A stretch of DNA of 64,000 nt from a virus. The notes beneath the pieces were generated by a model, which ran no database searches, was not told the origin of the DNA, and saw nothing but the letters and a program-made list of their open reading frames with translations. Within the stretch, counting starts at the first letter, position 1. Each line of letters begins with the position of its first letter. The stretch lies in IMG/VR virus record IMGVR_UViG_3300032285_002723, positions 24,645 to 88,644 of that record. One strand, written 5' to 3'. Position numbers and translations under genes: made by a program. This document shows positions 14,428 through 21,674 of the stretch, piece after piece.

Positions 14428-14676
14428 ATGAATTTTACTGTTTATTCAAAACAAGGTTGTCCATATTGTGATAAAGTAGTTTCAATACTTAATCATATTT
14501 CAGGAACTAAAGGTTGTCCAATTAAAGTTTATTCTCTTGGATCTGATTTTACTAGAGAACAATTTTATAATGAATTTGGAGAAGGGTCTACTTTCCCTCA
14601 AGTCATAATGAATGAAATTAAGTTGGGAGGTTGTAGTGACACAGTTAAATATCTCACCGAAAACAAAATCATTTGA
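14428..14676 (+). CDS. Glutaredoxin
   Basis: 82 residues with the thioredoxin fold. Active site GCPYC (C11, C14) after a beta strand, cis-Pro in STFPQV (about residue 56) and GG-CSDT for glutathione binding. Probably the reductant for the phage ribonucleotide reductase, the role of T4 NrdC. Monothiol or other redox work cannot be excluded. Confidence 0.92.
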   Translation: MNFTVYSKQGCPYCDKVVSILNHISGTKGCPIKVYSLGSDFTREQFYNEFGEGSTFPQVIMNEIKLGGCSDTVKYLTENKII

Positions 14677-14845
14677 TATACCAATAAATAGAGGTGTAGA
14701 GTTAATATTGGGGGAGAAATCAAAACCCAAAAAGCCAAATCCTTTTTTATTAAAATTTGGTAAAATGTTCTCTCTATTTCAAAAAGAGATTCATTTTGAA
14801 TTTGAGTTTTCAGTTTATATAAAAAAAAGATCTCTCGGAGAATAA
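14612..14845 (+). CDS. Hypothetical small basic protein, start uncertain
   Basis: The frame is open from an ATG at 14612 inside the glutaredoxin gene, but only the part after 14676 need be real; a TTG at 14708 (45 residues) or ATG at 14765 (26 residues) are alternatives. The C-terminal part is Lys/Phe-rich (KPKKPNPFLLKFGKMFSLF, YIKKRSLGE) and looks protein-like. No family recognised. Confidence 0.35.
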   Translation: MKLSWEVVVTQLNISPKTKSFDIPINRGVELILGEKSKPKKPNPFLLKFGKMFSLFQKEIHFEFEFSVYIKKRSLGE

Positions 14846-14847
14846 AT

Positions 14848-15087
14848 ATGGAACCCGCAATATTAGCTATCTTTTGTTTAGTAACTCTTTTATTTTTTGT
14901 TATTGGTGGAGTTATAGGTTGGTTCTTAAACGATATCATTCATGCTTTTTTAAACAAAGGAAAACATATAATCATGCATCCAGAAATGCTTGATGAGAAT
15001 GGTAATATTTTACCAGATGAAATACTTGCAATTAGATTTGAAAACGATTATGACGACAGCAACAACGACGAAGAAGACGACGACTAA
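14848..15087 (+). CDS. Membrane-anchored acidic hypothetical protein
   Basis: 79 residues with a GGAG ribosome binding site 8 bases upstream. One strong membrane helix (about residues 4-28, ILAIFCLVTLLFFVIGGVIG). The domain after it ends in a run of about 12 Asp/Glu. Topology is probably N-out with a short cytoplasmic acidic tail. Its 3' end overlaps the next gene. Confidence 0.6.
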   Translation: MEPAILAIFCLVTLLFFVIGGVIGWFLNDIIHAFLNKGKHIIMHPEMLDENGNILPDEILAIRFENDYDDSNNDEEDDD

Positions 15088-15640
15088 TTCTTCTGTAAAT
15101 ATAGAACTTCCTGCTAATCCTTTTGTATTTGAAATTTTTGATCTTGTAAATAAACAAAGATCAAATTCAAAGAAAGTAGAAATTCTTCAAAAATATGAAC
15201 ATCCATCATTGAAGGCATTGTTCATATGGAATTTTGATGAAACAGTAATTACTGTTCTTCCTCCTGGAGAAGTTCCATATTCTAATTTAAAATCAGAGCA
15301 AAAATTTAGTGGAACTTTAACTAATAAAGTTGACAATCTCATTGACACTATGAGTAATAATGAAACGACTTCTCTTGGAAATGCATCAGATTTAACTCAA
15401 GGTCACACTACCATTCGTAAAGAATATGTGAGATTTTATAATTTTATCAAAGGTGGAAATGATTCTCTAGCATCTCTTCGTAGAGAAACAATGTTTATTC
15501 AAATGTTGGAAGGTTTGCATCCACTTGAAGCACAAATTGTTTGCCTTGTGAAGAATAAAGAACTTCAGAAAAAATATAAAATCACAAAAGAGATTGTTTC
15601 TGAAGCATATCCAGATATTACTTGGGGAAACCGTAGTTGA
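15050..15640 (+). CDS. Conserved-looking hypothetical protein
   Basis: 196 residues from the ATG at 15050 (MTTATTTKKTTTN); an upstream ATG at 14990 is deep inside the previous gene and less likely. The N-terminus is Thr-rich and probably disordered. The C-terminal half is helical with SLRRETMFIQMLEGLHPLEA and KYKITKEIVSEAYPDITWG. I have seen this type of protein in T4-like cyanophages but cannot name a function. It overlaps the membrane protein by 38 bases. Confidence 0.6.
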   Translation: MTTATTTKKTTTNSSVNIELPANPFVFEIFDLVNKQRSNSKKVEILQKYEHPSLKALFIWNFDETVITVLPPGEVPYSNLKSEQKFSGTLTNKVDNLIDTMSNNETTSLGNASDLTQGHTTIRKEYVRFYNFIKGGNDSLASLRRETMFIQMLEGLHPLEAQIVCLVKNKELQKKYKITKEIVSEAYPDITWGNRS

Positions 15641-15649
15641 GGAATTTAA

Positions 15650-15913
15650 ATGTCATTAAAAATTATTCATGAAAAATGTGATAAGACATTATCAAATAAT
15701 AAAAGTCTTCCAATAAATTCATATTTGATTACTTATATTGTAGAAGATAAAACTTATTATGATATTGTGCAATCAAATGGTAGGGTATCTATATTTGATT
15801 CATATTATGATCAATATGGGAAAGGTTCTCTTCAATCAATTGAATGGACTGATGGAAGAGTAAATCCAAAATTTTATGGAGTAACTAAACCAGAGAGGAA
15901 AAGTAAAAAATGA
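15650..15913 (+). CDS. Hypothetical protein
   Basis: 87 residues with a GAGGAA ribosome binding site. Beta-rich core (NSYLITYIVEDKTYYDIVQS, VSIFDSYYDQYG) and a basic end (KPERKSKK). The stop overlaps the next start as ATGA. No function assigned. Confidence 0.6.
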   Translation: MSLKIIHEKCDKTLSNNKSLPINSYLITYIVEDKTYYDIVQSNGRVSIFDSYYDQYGKGSLQSIEWTDGRVNPKFYGVTKPERKSKK

Positions 15914-16080
15914 ATGATAAATTAGTTGCAAATATTGATCCAGAAGAATTTACAAAAATTAAAAAGAAATATAAAAAACTAAAGAAGTATATGAAATCTC
16001 CACTTTATCAAGTTAAAGTGATGGATGGAACTGAAAAAATTGTAACAAATTTACTCAAAGAAAATCAACAAGAATTATAA
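15910..16080 (+). CDS. Hypothetical basic coiled-coil protein
   Basis: 56 residues: MNDKLVANIDPEEFTKIKKK followed by further Lys-rich helix and a short C-terminal helix. Starts in an ATGA overlap with the previous gene and is followed by a terminator. Function unknown. Confidence 0.55.
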   Translation: MNDKLVANIDPEEFTKIKKKYKKLKKYMKSPLYQVKVMDGTEKIVTNLLKENQQEL

Positions 16081-16089
16081 GATAATTTA

Positions 16090-16118
16090 AAGGAGACCTT
16101 GACATGTCTTCTTTTTTT
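16090..16118 (+). terminator. Terminator with a promoter box in its loop
   Basis: AAGGAGAC (16090-16097) pairs with GTCTTCTT (16106-16113, one G-U pair) around CTTGACAT, then T7. The loop holds the TTGACA of the next promoter. Confidence 0.6.
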
Positions 16119-16127
16119 GTGTAAAAT
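16099..16127 (+). promoter_or_regulatory. sigma70-type promoter before the 50-aa gene and thyX
   Basis: TTGACA (16099-16104), 17 bp spacer, TAAAAT (16122-16127). Confidence 0.75.
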
Positions 16128-16147
16128 AATAGAAATATTTCATAATT

Positions 16148-16300
16148 ATGGATAGAGAAAAAGTTAAACTTATCATACGAAATATGGAACTTCTTGTTGA
16201 TTCATTAAAAGCAGAGATCTACTTTGATGAATCAATTACTGGCATTGATAAGAATGTTTATCTTGAACCTAATGATTACGATGAAATTTTTGAAGAATAA
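16148..16300 (+). CDS. Hypothetical acidic protein
   Basis: 50 residues, MDREKVKLIIRNMELLVDSL then an acidic C-terminus (YDEIFEE). The first half is a clear amphipathic helix. First gene after a sigma70 promoter and 18 bases before thyX, so probably co-transcribed with it. No function known. Confidence 0.55.
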   Translation: MDREKVKLIIRNMELLVDSLKAEIYFDESITGIDKNVYLEPNDYDEIFEE

Positions 16301-16318
16301 TAAAATTGAGGACATTTA

Positions 16319-17008
16319 ATGGAACCAACAGTTAGACTTATTTCTGCAACACCAGACGCAGAGAAGCATATTGCATATTGTGCTCGTGTAAGTAATCCAA
16401 AAAATCAAGAGAACTCAAATTTTGAAGGATTGCTTAAATATTGTATTAAAAACCAGCATTGGAGCATTTTTGAACATGCTTTCCTTACAGTTGAGATTAA
16501 CACCTCGTTGGCGATTGCTACGCAGATCTTGCGTCATAGGTCTTTCACCTTTCAACAATTTAGTCAAAGGTATGCTGATAGTACGGAACTTCAACTTGAA
16601 CTTCCTACGCCTGATCTTCGCCGCCAAGACACAAAGAATCGTCAAAATAGCACAGACGATCTTGACTATAACGTAAAAGTAAATCTTCAAGAAAGAATTC
16701 AAAAGCATTTTGAACGTTCTCTTTCTTTGTATAACGAAATGCTTGAGAAGGGTGTAGCAAAGGAATGTGCTAGGTTTGTTCTCCCACAGGCAACACAGAC
16801 CCGTTTGTATATGTCTGGTAGTCTTCGTAGTTGGATGCATTATATTGACCTTCGTAGTGCTCACGGCACCCAGAAGGAGCATATGGAGGTCGCAGAAGCA
16901 ATCCGTTGTATCTTTACCTGTCAGTTCCCTACCATCTCTTCTGCTCTTGGTTGGGGTAGGGAAAATTGTCCCGAATGTCAAGATGCCCCTTCTATTTGCA
17001 TAGAATAA
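16319..17008 (+). CDS. thyX: Flavin-dependent thymidylate synthase
   Basis: 229 residues. The ThyX signature RHRSFTFQQFSQRY (residues 72-85, RHR-x7-S) binds FAD and dUMP. FEHAFLTVEI (about 51-60) and RSWMHYIDLRSAHGTQKEH (about 170-188) complete the family active site. It converts dUMP to dTMP using methylene-tetrahydrofolate and FAD, raising dTTP for an AT-rich phage genome. The 3' extension with CPEC is a variable tail. Confidence 0.95.
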   Translation: MEPTVRLISATPDAEKHIAYCARVSNPKNQENSNFEGLLKYCIKNQHWSIFEHAFLTVEINTSLAIATQILRHRSFTFQQFSQRYADSTELQLELPTPDLRRQDTKNRQNSTDDLDYNVKVNLQERIQKHFERSLSLYNEMLEKGVAKECARFVLPQATQTRLYMSGSLRSWMHYIDLRSAHGTQKEHMEVAEAIRCIFTCQFPTISSALGWGRENCPECQDAPSICIE

Positions 17009-17037
17009 ATATTTTTATATAAAATGGAGATTTAATT

Positions 17038-17280
17038 TTGGCAATTTATCCGATTATTCATAAAGAAACTGGTGAAACGAAAGTGATTGAAATGAGTGTT
17101 CACGATATCACCCAGTGGTATCAGGACAATCCCCAGTGGTCCAGAGATTGGTCACAAGGATCCGCAAGTCCAGGAGAGGTTGGTGAGTGGAAAGACAAAC
17201 TCATCAGTCGTAATCCTTCGTGGAATTCTGTACTTGAAAAAGCAGGAAAAATGCCTGGTTCATCTGTAAAAAAAATCTAA
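17038..17280 (+). CDS. Conserved hypothetical protein (TTG start)
   Basis: 80 residues; TTG start at 17038 with GGAG 8 bases upstream, no ATG near. AIYPIIHKETGETKVIEMSV looks like a small beta-hairpin head. DWSQGSASPGEVGEWKDKLI and a helix follow. Related small proteins occur in many cyanomyoviruses; function is unknown. Confidence 0.65.
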   Translation: MAIYPIIHKETGETKVIEMSVHDITQWYQDNPQWSRDWSQGSASPGEVGEWKDKLISRNPSWNSVLEKAGKMPGSSVKKI

Positions 17281-17289
17281 CAAAACATA

Positions 17290-18048
17290 ATGGCAAGACA
17301 ACGAAAGAGAAGTGGCGATCAACCAATTGGGGTTGATATGACTGCAAAACAATCAAAAAGAAAAAAACCAATCAATGCCGATTTACTAATAGATATTGAA
17401 CCCCTTACTGATAATCAAAAGAAACTTTTTGAATCTTATAGTGAAGGAAAACATTTAGTTGCTTATGGTGCTGCAGGAACAGGAAAAACTTTCATTAGTC
17501 TTTATAATGCCTTAAAGGATGTTTTGAATCCTATTACTCCCTATGAACAAATTTATATTGTTCGTTCTCTTGTAGCAACTCGTGAAATTGGATTTCTTCC
17601 TGGAGATCACGAAGATAAATCATCACTTTATCAAATTCCTTATAAGAATATGGTAAAGTATATGTTCCAGATGCCAAGTGATGCAGACTTTGAAATGCTT
17701 TATGCTGGATTAAAAGCACAAGAAACTGTTAAATTCTGGAGTACTTCATTTATTCGTGGAACAACTCTTGATAATTCAATTATTATTATTGACGAATTTC
17801 AAAATCTTAATTTTCACGAATTGGATTCTATTATTACTCGTGTTGGTGAAAACAGTAGAATTGTTTTTTGTGGAGATGCAAGTCAATCAGATTTACAAAA
17901 GGCAAATGAAAGAAATGGAATTGTTGATTTTATGAGTATTTTGCGTAAAATGCCATCTTTTGATATTGTTGAATTTGGTATTGATGATATTGTTCGTTCT
18001 GGACTTGTCAAAGAATACATTGTTGCCAAACTTGAACTCGGGTTGTAA
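17290..18048 (+). CDS. phoH: PhoH-like P-loop ATPase
   Basis: 252 residues. Walker A GAAGTGKT (60-67), Walker B IIIIDEF (164-170), a sensor-like IVFCGDASQSDL and an arginine-containing C-terminus, all in PhoH order. Residues 1-35 are a basic extension. phoH is widespread in marine phages; its biochemical role is still unclear, with RNA helicase/ATPase or phosphate-stress links proposed. TAATG overlap with the nuclease gene. Confidence 0.93.
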   Translation: MARQRKRSGDQPIGVDMTAKQSKRKKPINADLLIDIEPLTDNQKKLFESYSEGKHLVAYGAAGTGKTFISLYNALKDVLNPITPYEQIYIVRSLVATREIGFLPGDHEDKSSLYQIPYKNMVKYMFQMPSDADFEMLYAGLKAQETVKFWSTSFIRGTTLDNSIIIIDEFQNLNFHELDSIITRVGENSRIVFCGDASQSDLQKANERNGIVDFMSILRKMPSFDIVEFGIDDIVRSGLVKEYIVAKLELGL

Positions 18049-18725
18049 TGTTTAACTATGTAGATTTGGATCTACCCCAATTGGAGAGGGAGACCATTGA
18101 TGGTGTAAGATATTATAAGGTTCCTAATGAGGATGAGTTAATTAAACTTGTCTCTATCACTTCTGTAACCAGTCATAAGAACCGTCAGTTCTTTGCTGAC
18201 TGGAGAAAGAAAGTAGGAGAAGAAAAAGCAAATAAAATCACAAAGCAAGCAACCAGTCGTGGGACTGATATGCACACACTTGCTGAAATGTATTTGAAGA
18301 ATGAAGAGTTCTCTTCTCAAGTTCTTCCAATTTCGCAAATGTTATTTGGAATTGCCAAACCTTATTTAAATAAAATAAATAATATTCACGCACTTGAAAA
18401 CTCTTTGTATAGCAAAGTTTTAGGTATTGCGGGAACTGTTGATTGTATTGCAGAATACGATGGTGAATTAGCAGTTATTGACTTCAAGACTTCAAAGAAA
18501 CCAAAACCAAGAGATTGGATTGAGCATTATTTCGTACAGTGTGCTGCTTATGCTTGCATGTTATATGAGATGACTGGTATAATGGTAAAGAAGTTTGTAA
18601 TCATAATGGCTTGTGAAAACGGAGAATGTGAAATTTATGAAGAATACGACAAAGGCAAGTACATCAAGTTACTCACCGAATATATTAGAGAATTTGTTAG
18701 AGATAAACTTCAGCAATATGAATGA
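18048..18725 (+). CDS. PD-(D/E)XK exonuclease (RecB/Cas4/MGME1-like)
   Basis: 225 residues. Motifs in order: RGTDMHTLAE (G72, H76), GIAGTVDCIAEY (D132), AVIDFKTSKK (D145, K147) and VQCAAYA (Q164). These are the RecB-nuclease core residues. Likely a DNA exonuclease used in recombination or host DNA breakdown. Located between phoH and the gp33-gp59-gp32 block, overlapping gp33 by 8 bases. Confidence 0.85.
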   Translation: MFNYVDLDLPQLERETIDGVRYYKVPNEDELIKLVSITSVTSHKNRQFFADWRKKVGEEKANKITKQATSRGTDMHTLAEMYLKNEEFSSQVLPISQMLFGIAKPYLNKINNIHALENSLYSKVLGIAGTVDCIAEYDGELAVIDFKTSKKPKPRDWIEHYFVQCAAYACMLYEMTGIMVKKFVIIMACENGECEIYEEYDKGKYIKLLTEYIREFVRDKLQQYE

Positions 18726-18972
18726 TAAAATAAAGGAAGAATTGGACAGTAAATTTATCTGTCCTCAAAAATTTGCACAAGAGATTGAACAAATTGTAAA
18801 AAATTGTAAGGTCAATTATATTGATGCGATCATTAGTTATTGTGAAGAAAATTCAATTGAAATTGAAAGTGTATCTAAATTAGTTTCTAAACCACTAAAG
18901 GAGAAACTTAAAAATAATGCAACTGAACTTAACTTTTTAAAGAAAACTACTAAAGCACGTTTGCCTCTGTAA
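18718..18972 (+). CDS. gp33: gp33-like late-transcription coactivator
   Basis: 84 residues from the ATG at 18718, in an overlap with the nuclease gene. Short helical protein: SKFICPQKFAQEIEQIVK, YIDAIISYCEENSIEIESV, then KEKLKNNATELNFLKK and a basic KARLPL end. Size, helix pattern and its place before gp59 and gp32 (T4 order 33-59-32) fit gp33. In T4 that protein bridges RNA polymerase beta-flap and the sliding clamp at late promoters. The late promoters in this window need such a factor. Confidence 0.75.
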   Translation: MNDKIKEELDSKFICPQKFAQEIEQIVKNCKVNYIDAIISYCEENSIEIESVSKLVSKPLKEKLKNNATELNFLKKTTKARLPL

Positions 18973-19021
18973 TACTAAACTATATAATAATGCCTGCGTT
19001 GGGTGCAATCTTCACAGGTGG

Positions 19022-19045
19022 AGAGGAGGCAGTAATGCCTCTTTT
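19022..19045 (+). terminator. Terminator after gp33
   Basis: GAGGCA (19026-19031), loop GTAA, TGCCTC (19036-19041) then TTTT, with extra A-T and G-T pairs outside. Confidence 0.7.
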
Positions 19046-19049
19046 CTTA

Positions 19050-19057
19050 TATAAATA
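19050..19057 (+). promoter_or_regulatory. Consensus late promoter for the GIY-YIG gene
   Basis: Exact TATAAATA immediately after the terminator, 25 bases before the endonuclease start. Confidence 0.7.
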
Positions 19058-19082
19058 ATAATGCACCCAACTCAAGAGCAGA

Positions 19083-19691
19083 ATGTATTATGTTTATCTC
19101 TGGGTAAGAGAAGATAGAACACCCTATTACGTTGGTAAGGGTAAAGAATATAGAGCGTATGTAAAGCATATTTGGGGGAAAAGATGGATTTCTCCTCCAC
19201 CAAAAGATAGAATAGTAATAGTTAAATATTTTGATAATGAAGAAGAAAGTTATTTATTTGAAGAATGGTTAATATCTACATATAGAAGAAAAACTGAAGG
19301 TGGTATTCTTATTAATAGAAGTATAGGAGGAAGAAATAAATCAAGTTTAATAAGAAGCCAAACAGAAAAACAAAAATTGAGAAATGAATCTTTAAAAAAA
19401 TACAAACAATCTGAAAAAGGAAGAGAAACTCATAAAAAATGGGTGCAAGAAAATAAAGAAAAGGTAAGAGAAATTAAGAAAAAATATAGAGATAATAATA
19501 GAGAAAAATTAAATGAAAAAAGTAGAAATAGTAAAACAAAAAAAGAATTTAATAAAAATTATAGAGAAAAAAATAAAGAAAAAATGAAAAAATATCATAA
19601 ACAATATAGTGAAAAAAATAAAGAAAAATTAAGAGATTATTATAGGCAGTATTACCAAAAGAAAAAACTTGACGCAGAGAAAATCTCTTGA
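19083..19691 (+). CDS. GIY-YIG homing endonuclease
   Basis: 202 residues. YYVYLWVREDRTPYYVGKG (about 2-20) is the GIY-YIG core in variant form, with the catalytic Arg near residue 24 and FEEWLIST (Glu near 61). INRSIGGR gives the Asn. The C-terminal half is a very Lys/Glu/Asn-rich helix with EKNKEKxxxYxxxY repeats, probably DNA binding. It breaks the T4-conserved gp33-gp59 junction and has its own terminator and late promoter upstream, as mobile endonucleases of T4-like phages do. Confidence 0.9.
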   Translation: MYYVYLWVREDRTPYYVGKGKEYRAYVKHIWGKRWISPPPKDRIVIVKYFDNEEESYLFEEWLISTYRRKTEGGILINRSIGGRNKSSLIRSQTEKQKLRNESLKKYKQSEKGRETHKKWVQENKEKVREIKKKYRDNNREKLNEKSRNSKTKKEFNKNYREKNKEKMKKYHKQYSEKNKEKLRDYYRQYYQKKKLDAEKIS

Positions 19692-19697
19692 TATAAT
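19669..19697 (+). promoter_or_regulatory. sigma70-type promoter for gp59
   Basis: TTGACG (19669-19674), 17 bp spacer, TATAAT (19692-19697). It lies mostly inside the 3' end of the GIY-YIG gene and restores gp59 expression downstream of the insertion. The spacer holds AGAGA-AAA-TCTCT. Confidence 0.75.
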
Positions 19698-19721
19698 ATA
19701 TTGATAAATGGAGATTGGTAA

Positions 19722-20312
19722 ATGTCCCCTTTTGAAGTTTATAAATTATATATTTCCATTAAAAATCATTTTTCTAACCCAAAATATGATTATTTTAAAT
19801 ACGGAGGAAAATCAAGAGTAACCGAAACTTCCTTCAAAAAAAGAAAAGATATTTACTGGTTTCAAAAAATATCTCGTCAGAAGAATGATGAAGAAATCAA
19901 AGCATATTTTGTAGCAAATTTTGCAGAATGTAATGACACACAATCTTTATGGATTGGTGAGATCATTCAAAATGGTGAAGAGATTTATAACAATTGGTTG
20001 AAGAAATCTCAAAGTCTTTTTTACTTATTCAAAACAGAAGCAGAAATTTTTATAAACAAAGATAGTTTTGTAGAATTATTTGAAATCAAAAACAATCAGC
20101 ATCCAGAAATTCTTAAAAAGTATTTTCAAGGAGCAATTAGTTTAGAGACTATGGTAATTCTTGATATGATATTGGGTTATGTAAAACAGTTTGATAAGAA
20201 ACTAACAGATCCAGTGTGGGAAACCGTCAGTTTAAGAATTCAAAAATATATGCCTTTCATAAATATTGATGTAGCAAAGTATAAGGAAGTTCTCAAGGAG
20301 ATTGTTTTATGA
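19722..20312 (+). CDS. gp59: gp59-like helicase loader
   Basis: 196 residues, slightly shorter than T4 gp59 (217). All-helical; starts MSPFEVYKLYISIKNHF, then FKYGGKSRVTETSFKKRKD and QSLWIGEIIQNGEEIYNNW, which fit the family. In T4 this protein binds fork DNA and gp32 and loads the gp41 helicase. Position before gp32 supports the call. It overlaps the next gene by 4 bases (ATGA). Confidence 0.85.
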   Translation: MSPFEVYKLYISIKNHFSNPKYDYFKYGGKSRVTETSFKKRKDIYWFQKISRQKNDEEIKAYFVANFAECNDTQSLWIGEIIQNGEEIYNNWLKKSQSLFYLFKTEAEIFINKDSFVELFEIKNNQHPEILKKYFQGAISLETMVILDMILGYVKQFDKKLTDPVWETVSLRIQKYMPFINIDVAKYKEVLKEIVL

Positions 20313-20641
20313 GTGGATTTTTTGATTCGGAAGTGGTTAGAGAATCAATGTCCGAACTGGATTCACTTCAAGAACAACTTTTTGTTGATATGCTTCGTCT
20401 TCCTATTTTGGATGTTGAAGAAAAGAGAGAACATCTTGAAATGATGACTGATTTCTTGGAAAAGCAAAAATTGTTTATCTTTAGACTTTCTTTGTCTGAT
20501 GATCCAAAAGCAATTGAAATGAAAGAGAAAGTTCTTGATTCTGCTAAAATGCTTGGTCTTAAGAAGGGTCAAACAATTAATGATTTTTACGATATAATGC
20601 AAAAAACCATTGATGGTCTTAAAGAAACACTTGACGACTGA
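20309..20641 (+). CDS. DUF1825-like protein
   Basis: 110 residues, helical. The N-terminus GFFDSEVVRESMSELDSLQE resembles the DUF1825 family otherwise typical of cyanobacteria. The later part (EMMTDFLEKQKLFIFRLSLS) also matches its helical layout. Function unknown in phage and host. Lying between gp59 and gp32, it may be a replication-associated or host-derived regulatory protein. Confidence 0.6.
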   Translation: MSGFFDSEVVRESMSELDSLQEQLFVDMLRLPILDVEEKREHLEMMTDFLEKQKLFIFRLSLSDDPKAIEMKEKVLDSAKMLGLKKGQTINDFYDIMQKTIDGLKETLDD

Positions 20642-20659
20642 CCTCATACCTGCTACAAT
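20631..20659 (+). promoter_or_regulatory. sigma70-type promoter for gp32
   Basis: TTGACG (20631-20636), 17 bp spacer, TACAAT (20654-20659). Confidence 0.7.
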
Positions 20660-20703
20660 TAATACGAAGAATACTTCAAATACTACTAATACGGAGAATA
20701 CGA

Positions 20704-21603
20704 ATGTCTTTTGCTGATCTTAAAAAGCAATCCAGTATGGGTTCTTTGACCGAGAAACTCATCAAACAAGTTGAAAAACTCAACGATTCTGGTTCTAAAG
20801 ATGATGATCGTTTTTGGAAACCAGTAATGGGTAAAGGTGATACAGGTTCTGCTGTTATTCGCTTCTTGCCTGCTCCAGAAGGATGTGAACTTCCTTGGGC
20901 ACAAGTGTGGTCTCACGCATTCCAAGGCACTGGTGGTTGGTTGATTGATGAATGCCTAACTACTCTTGGTCAAAATTGTCCTGTGTGTGAAAAGAATCGT
21001 GTTCTGTGGAACTCTGGTTCTGATCGTGATAAAGAAGAAGCACGTAAACAGAAGCGTAAACTGTCTTATTACAGCAACATCTATGTTGTAAAAGATCCTG
21101 CAAATCCTGCTAATGAAGGACGAGTGTTCCTTTATAAGTTTGGTAAGAAAATCTTTGATAAGATTATGGCTGCTATGCAACCAGAATTTGATGATGAAGA
21201 ACCAATCAATCCTTTTGATTTCTGGAAAGGTGCGAACTTCAAACTGAAATTGGTGAAGAAGGATGGTTATTGGAATTATGACAAGTCAGAGTTTGCAAGT
21301 CCAGAACCTCTTATGTCTGATGATGACGACCTGGAATCAATCTATAAGTCGCTGAATAATCTTGGTGATTTCACTGATCCTTCTAAATTCAAATCTTATG
21401 AAGATCTGAAGAAGCGTCTTGATTATGTTCTTGGTCTTCGTGGAACTCCAAAGTTGCAAGATCCAGAGACAGTTGATGAAGAGGAAGAAGTTGAAGTTTC
21501 ACGTCCTGTGCGGGAATCTGTTTCAGTTCGTCCTTCTGCTTCTAATGATGATGAGGACGAGGATGACGCAATGTCATACTTCCAGAAGTTGGCAGAGTCC
21601 TGA
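20704..21603 (+). CDS. gp32: Single-stranded DNA-binding protein gp32
   Basis: 299 residues. Short basic N-terminal arm (ADLKKQ...) for cooperativity. The OB-fold core has the zinc site H71, C84, C92 and C95 (SHAF, DECLTT, NCPVC), matching T4 gp32. A very acidic C-terminal tail (about 255-299) binds partner proteins such as gp59. It coats ssDNA in replication, recombination and repair. Own sigma70 promoter, and a strong terminator after it. Confidence 0.95.
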   Translation: MSFADLKKQSSMGSLTEKLIKQVEKLNDSGSKDDDRFWKPVMGKGDTGSAVIRFLPAPEGCELPWAQVWSHAFQGTGGWLIDECLTTLGQNCPVCEKNRVLWNSGSDRDKEEARKQKRKLSYYSNIYVVKDPANPANEGRVFLYKFGKKIFDKIMAAMQPEFDDEEPINPFDFWKGANFKLKLVKKDGYWNYDKSEFASPEPLMSDDDDLESIYKSLNNLGDFTDPSKFKSYEDLKKRLDYVLGLRGTPKLQDPETVDEEEEVEVSRPVRESVSVRPSASNDDEDEDDAMSYFQKLAES

Positions 21604-21631
21604 TTTCAAAATCACTTTTTAATTACACTTA

Positions 21632-21661
21632 CCCCCCGAAAAAAATCGGGGGGATTTTTTT
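21632..21661 (+). terminator. gp32 terminator
   Basis: CCCCCCGA (21632-21639), loop A6, TCGGGGGG (21646-21653), then ATTTTTTT. Placed between convergent gp32 and gp53. Confidence 0.95.
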
Positions 21662-21674
21662 GTCAAAAAGGTTT

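Noticed and set aside
16415-16981. 188-residue minus-strand ORF over thyX
   Set aside because: Shadow of thyX; composition not protein-like and no start signals.
18990-19058. 22-residue ORF (MPALGAIF...) before the GIY-YIG gene
   Set aside because: It overlaps a terminator and the late promoter and has no ribosome binding site; better explained as regulatory DNA.
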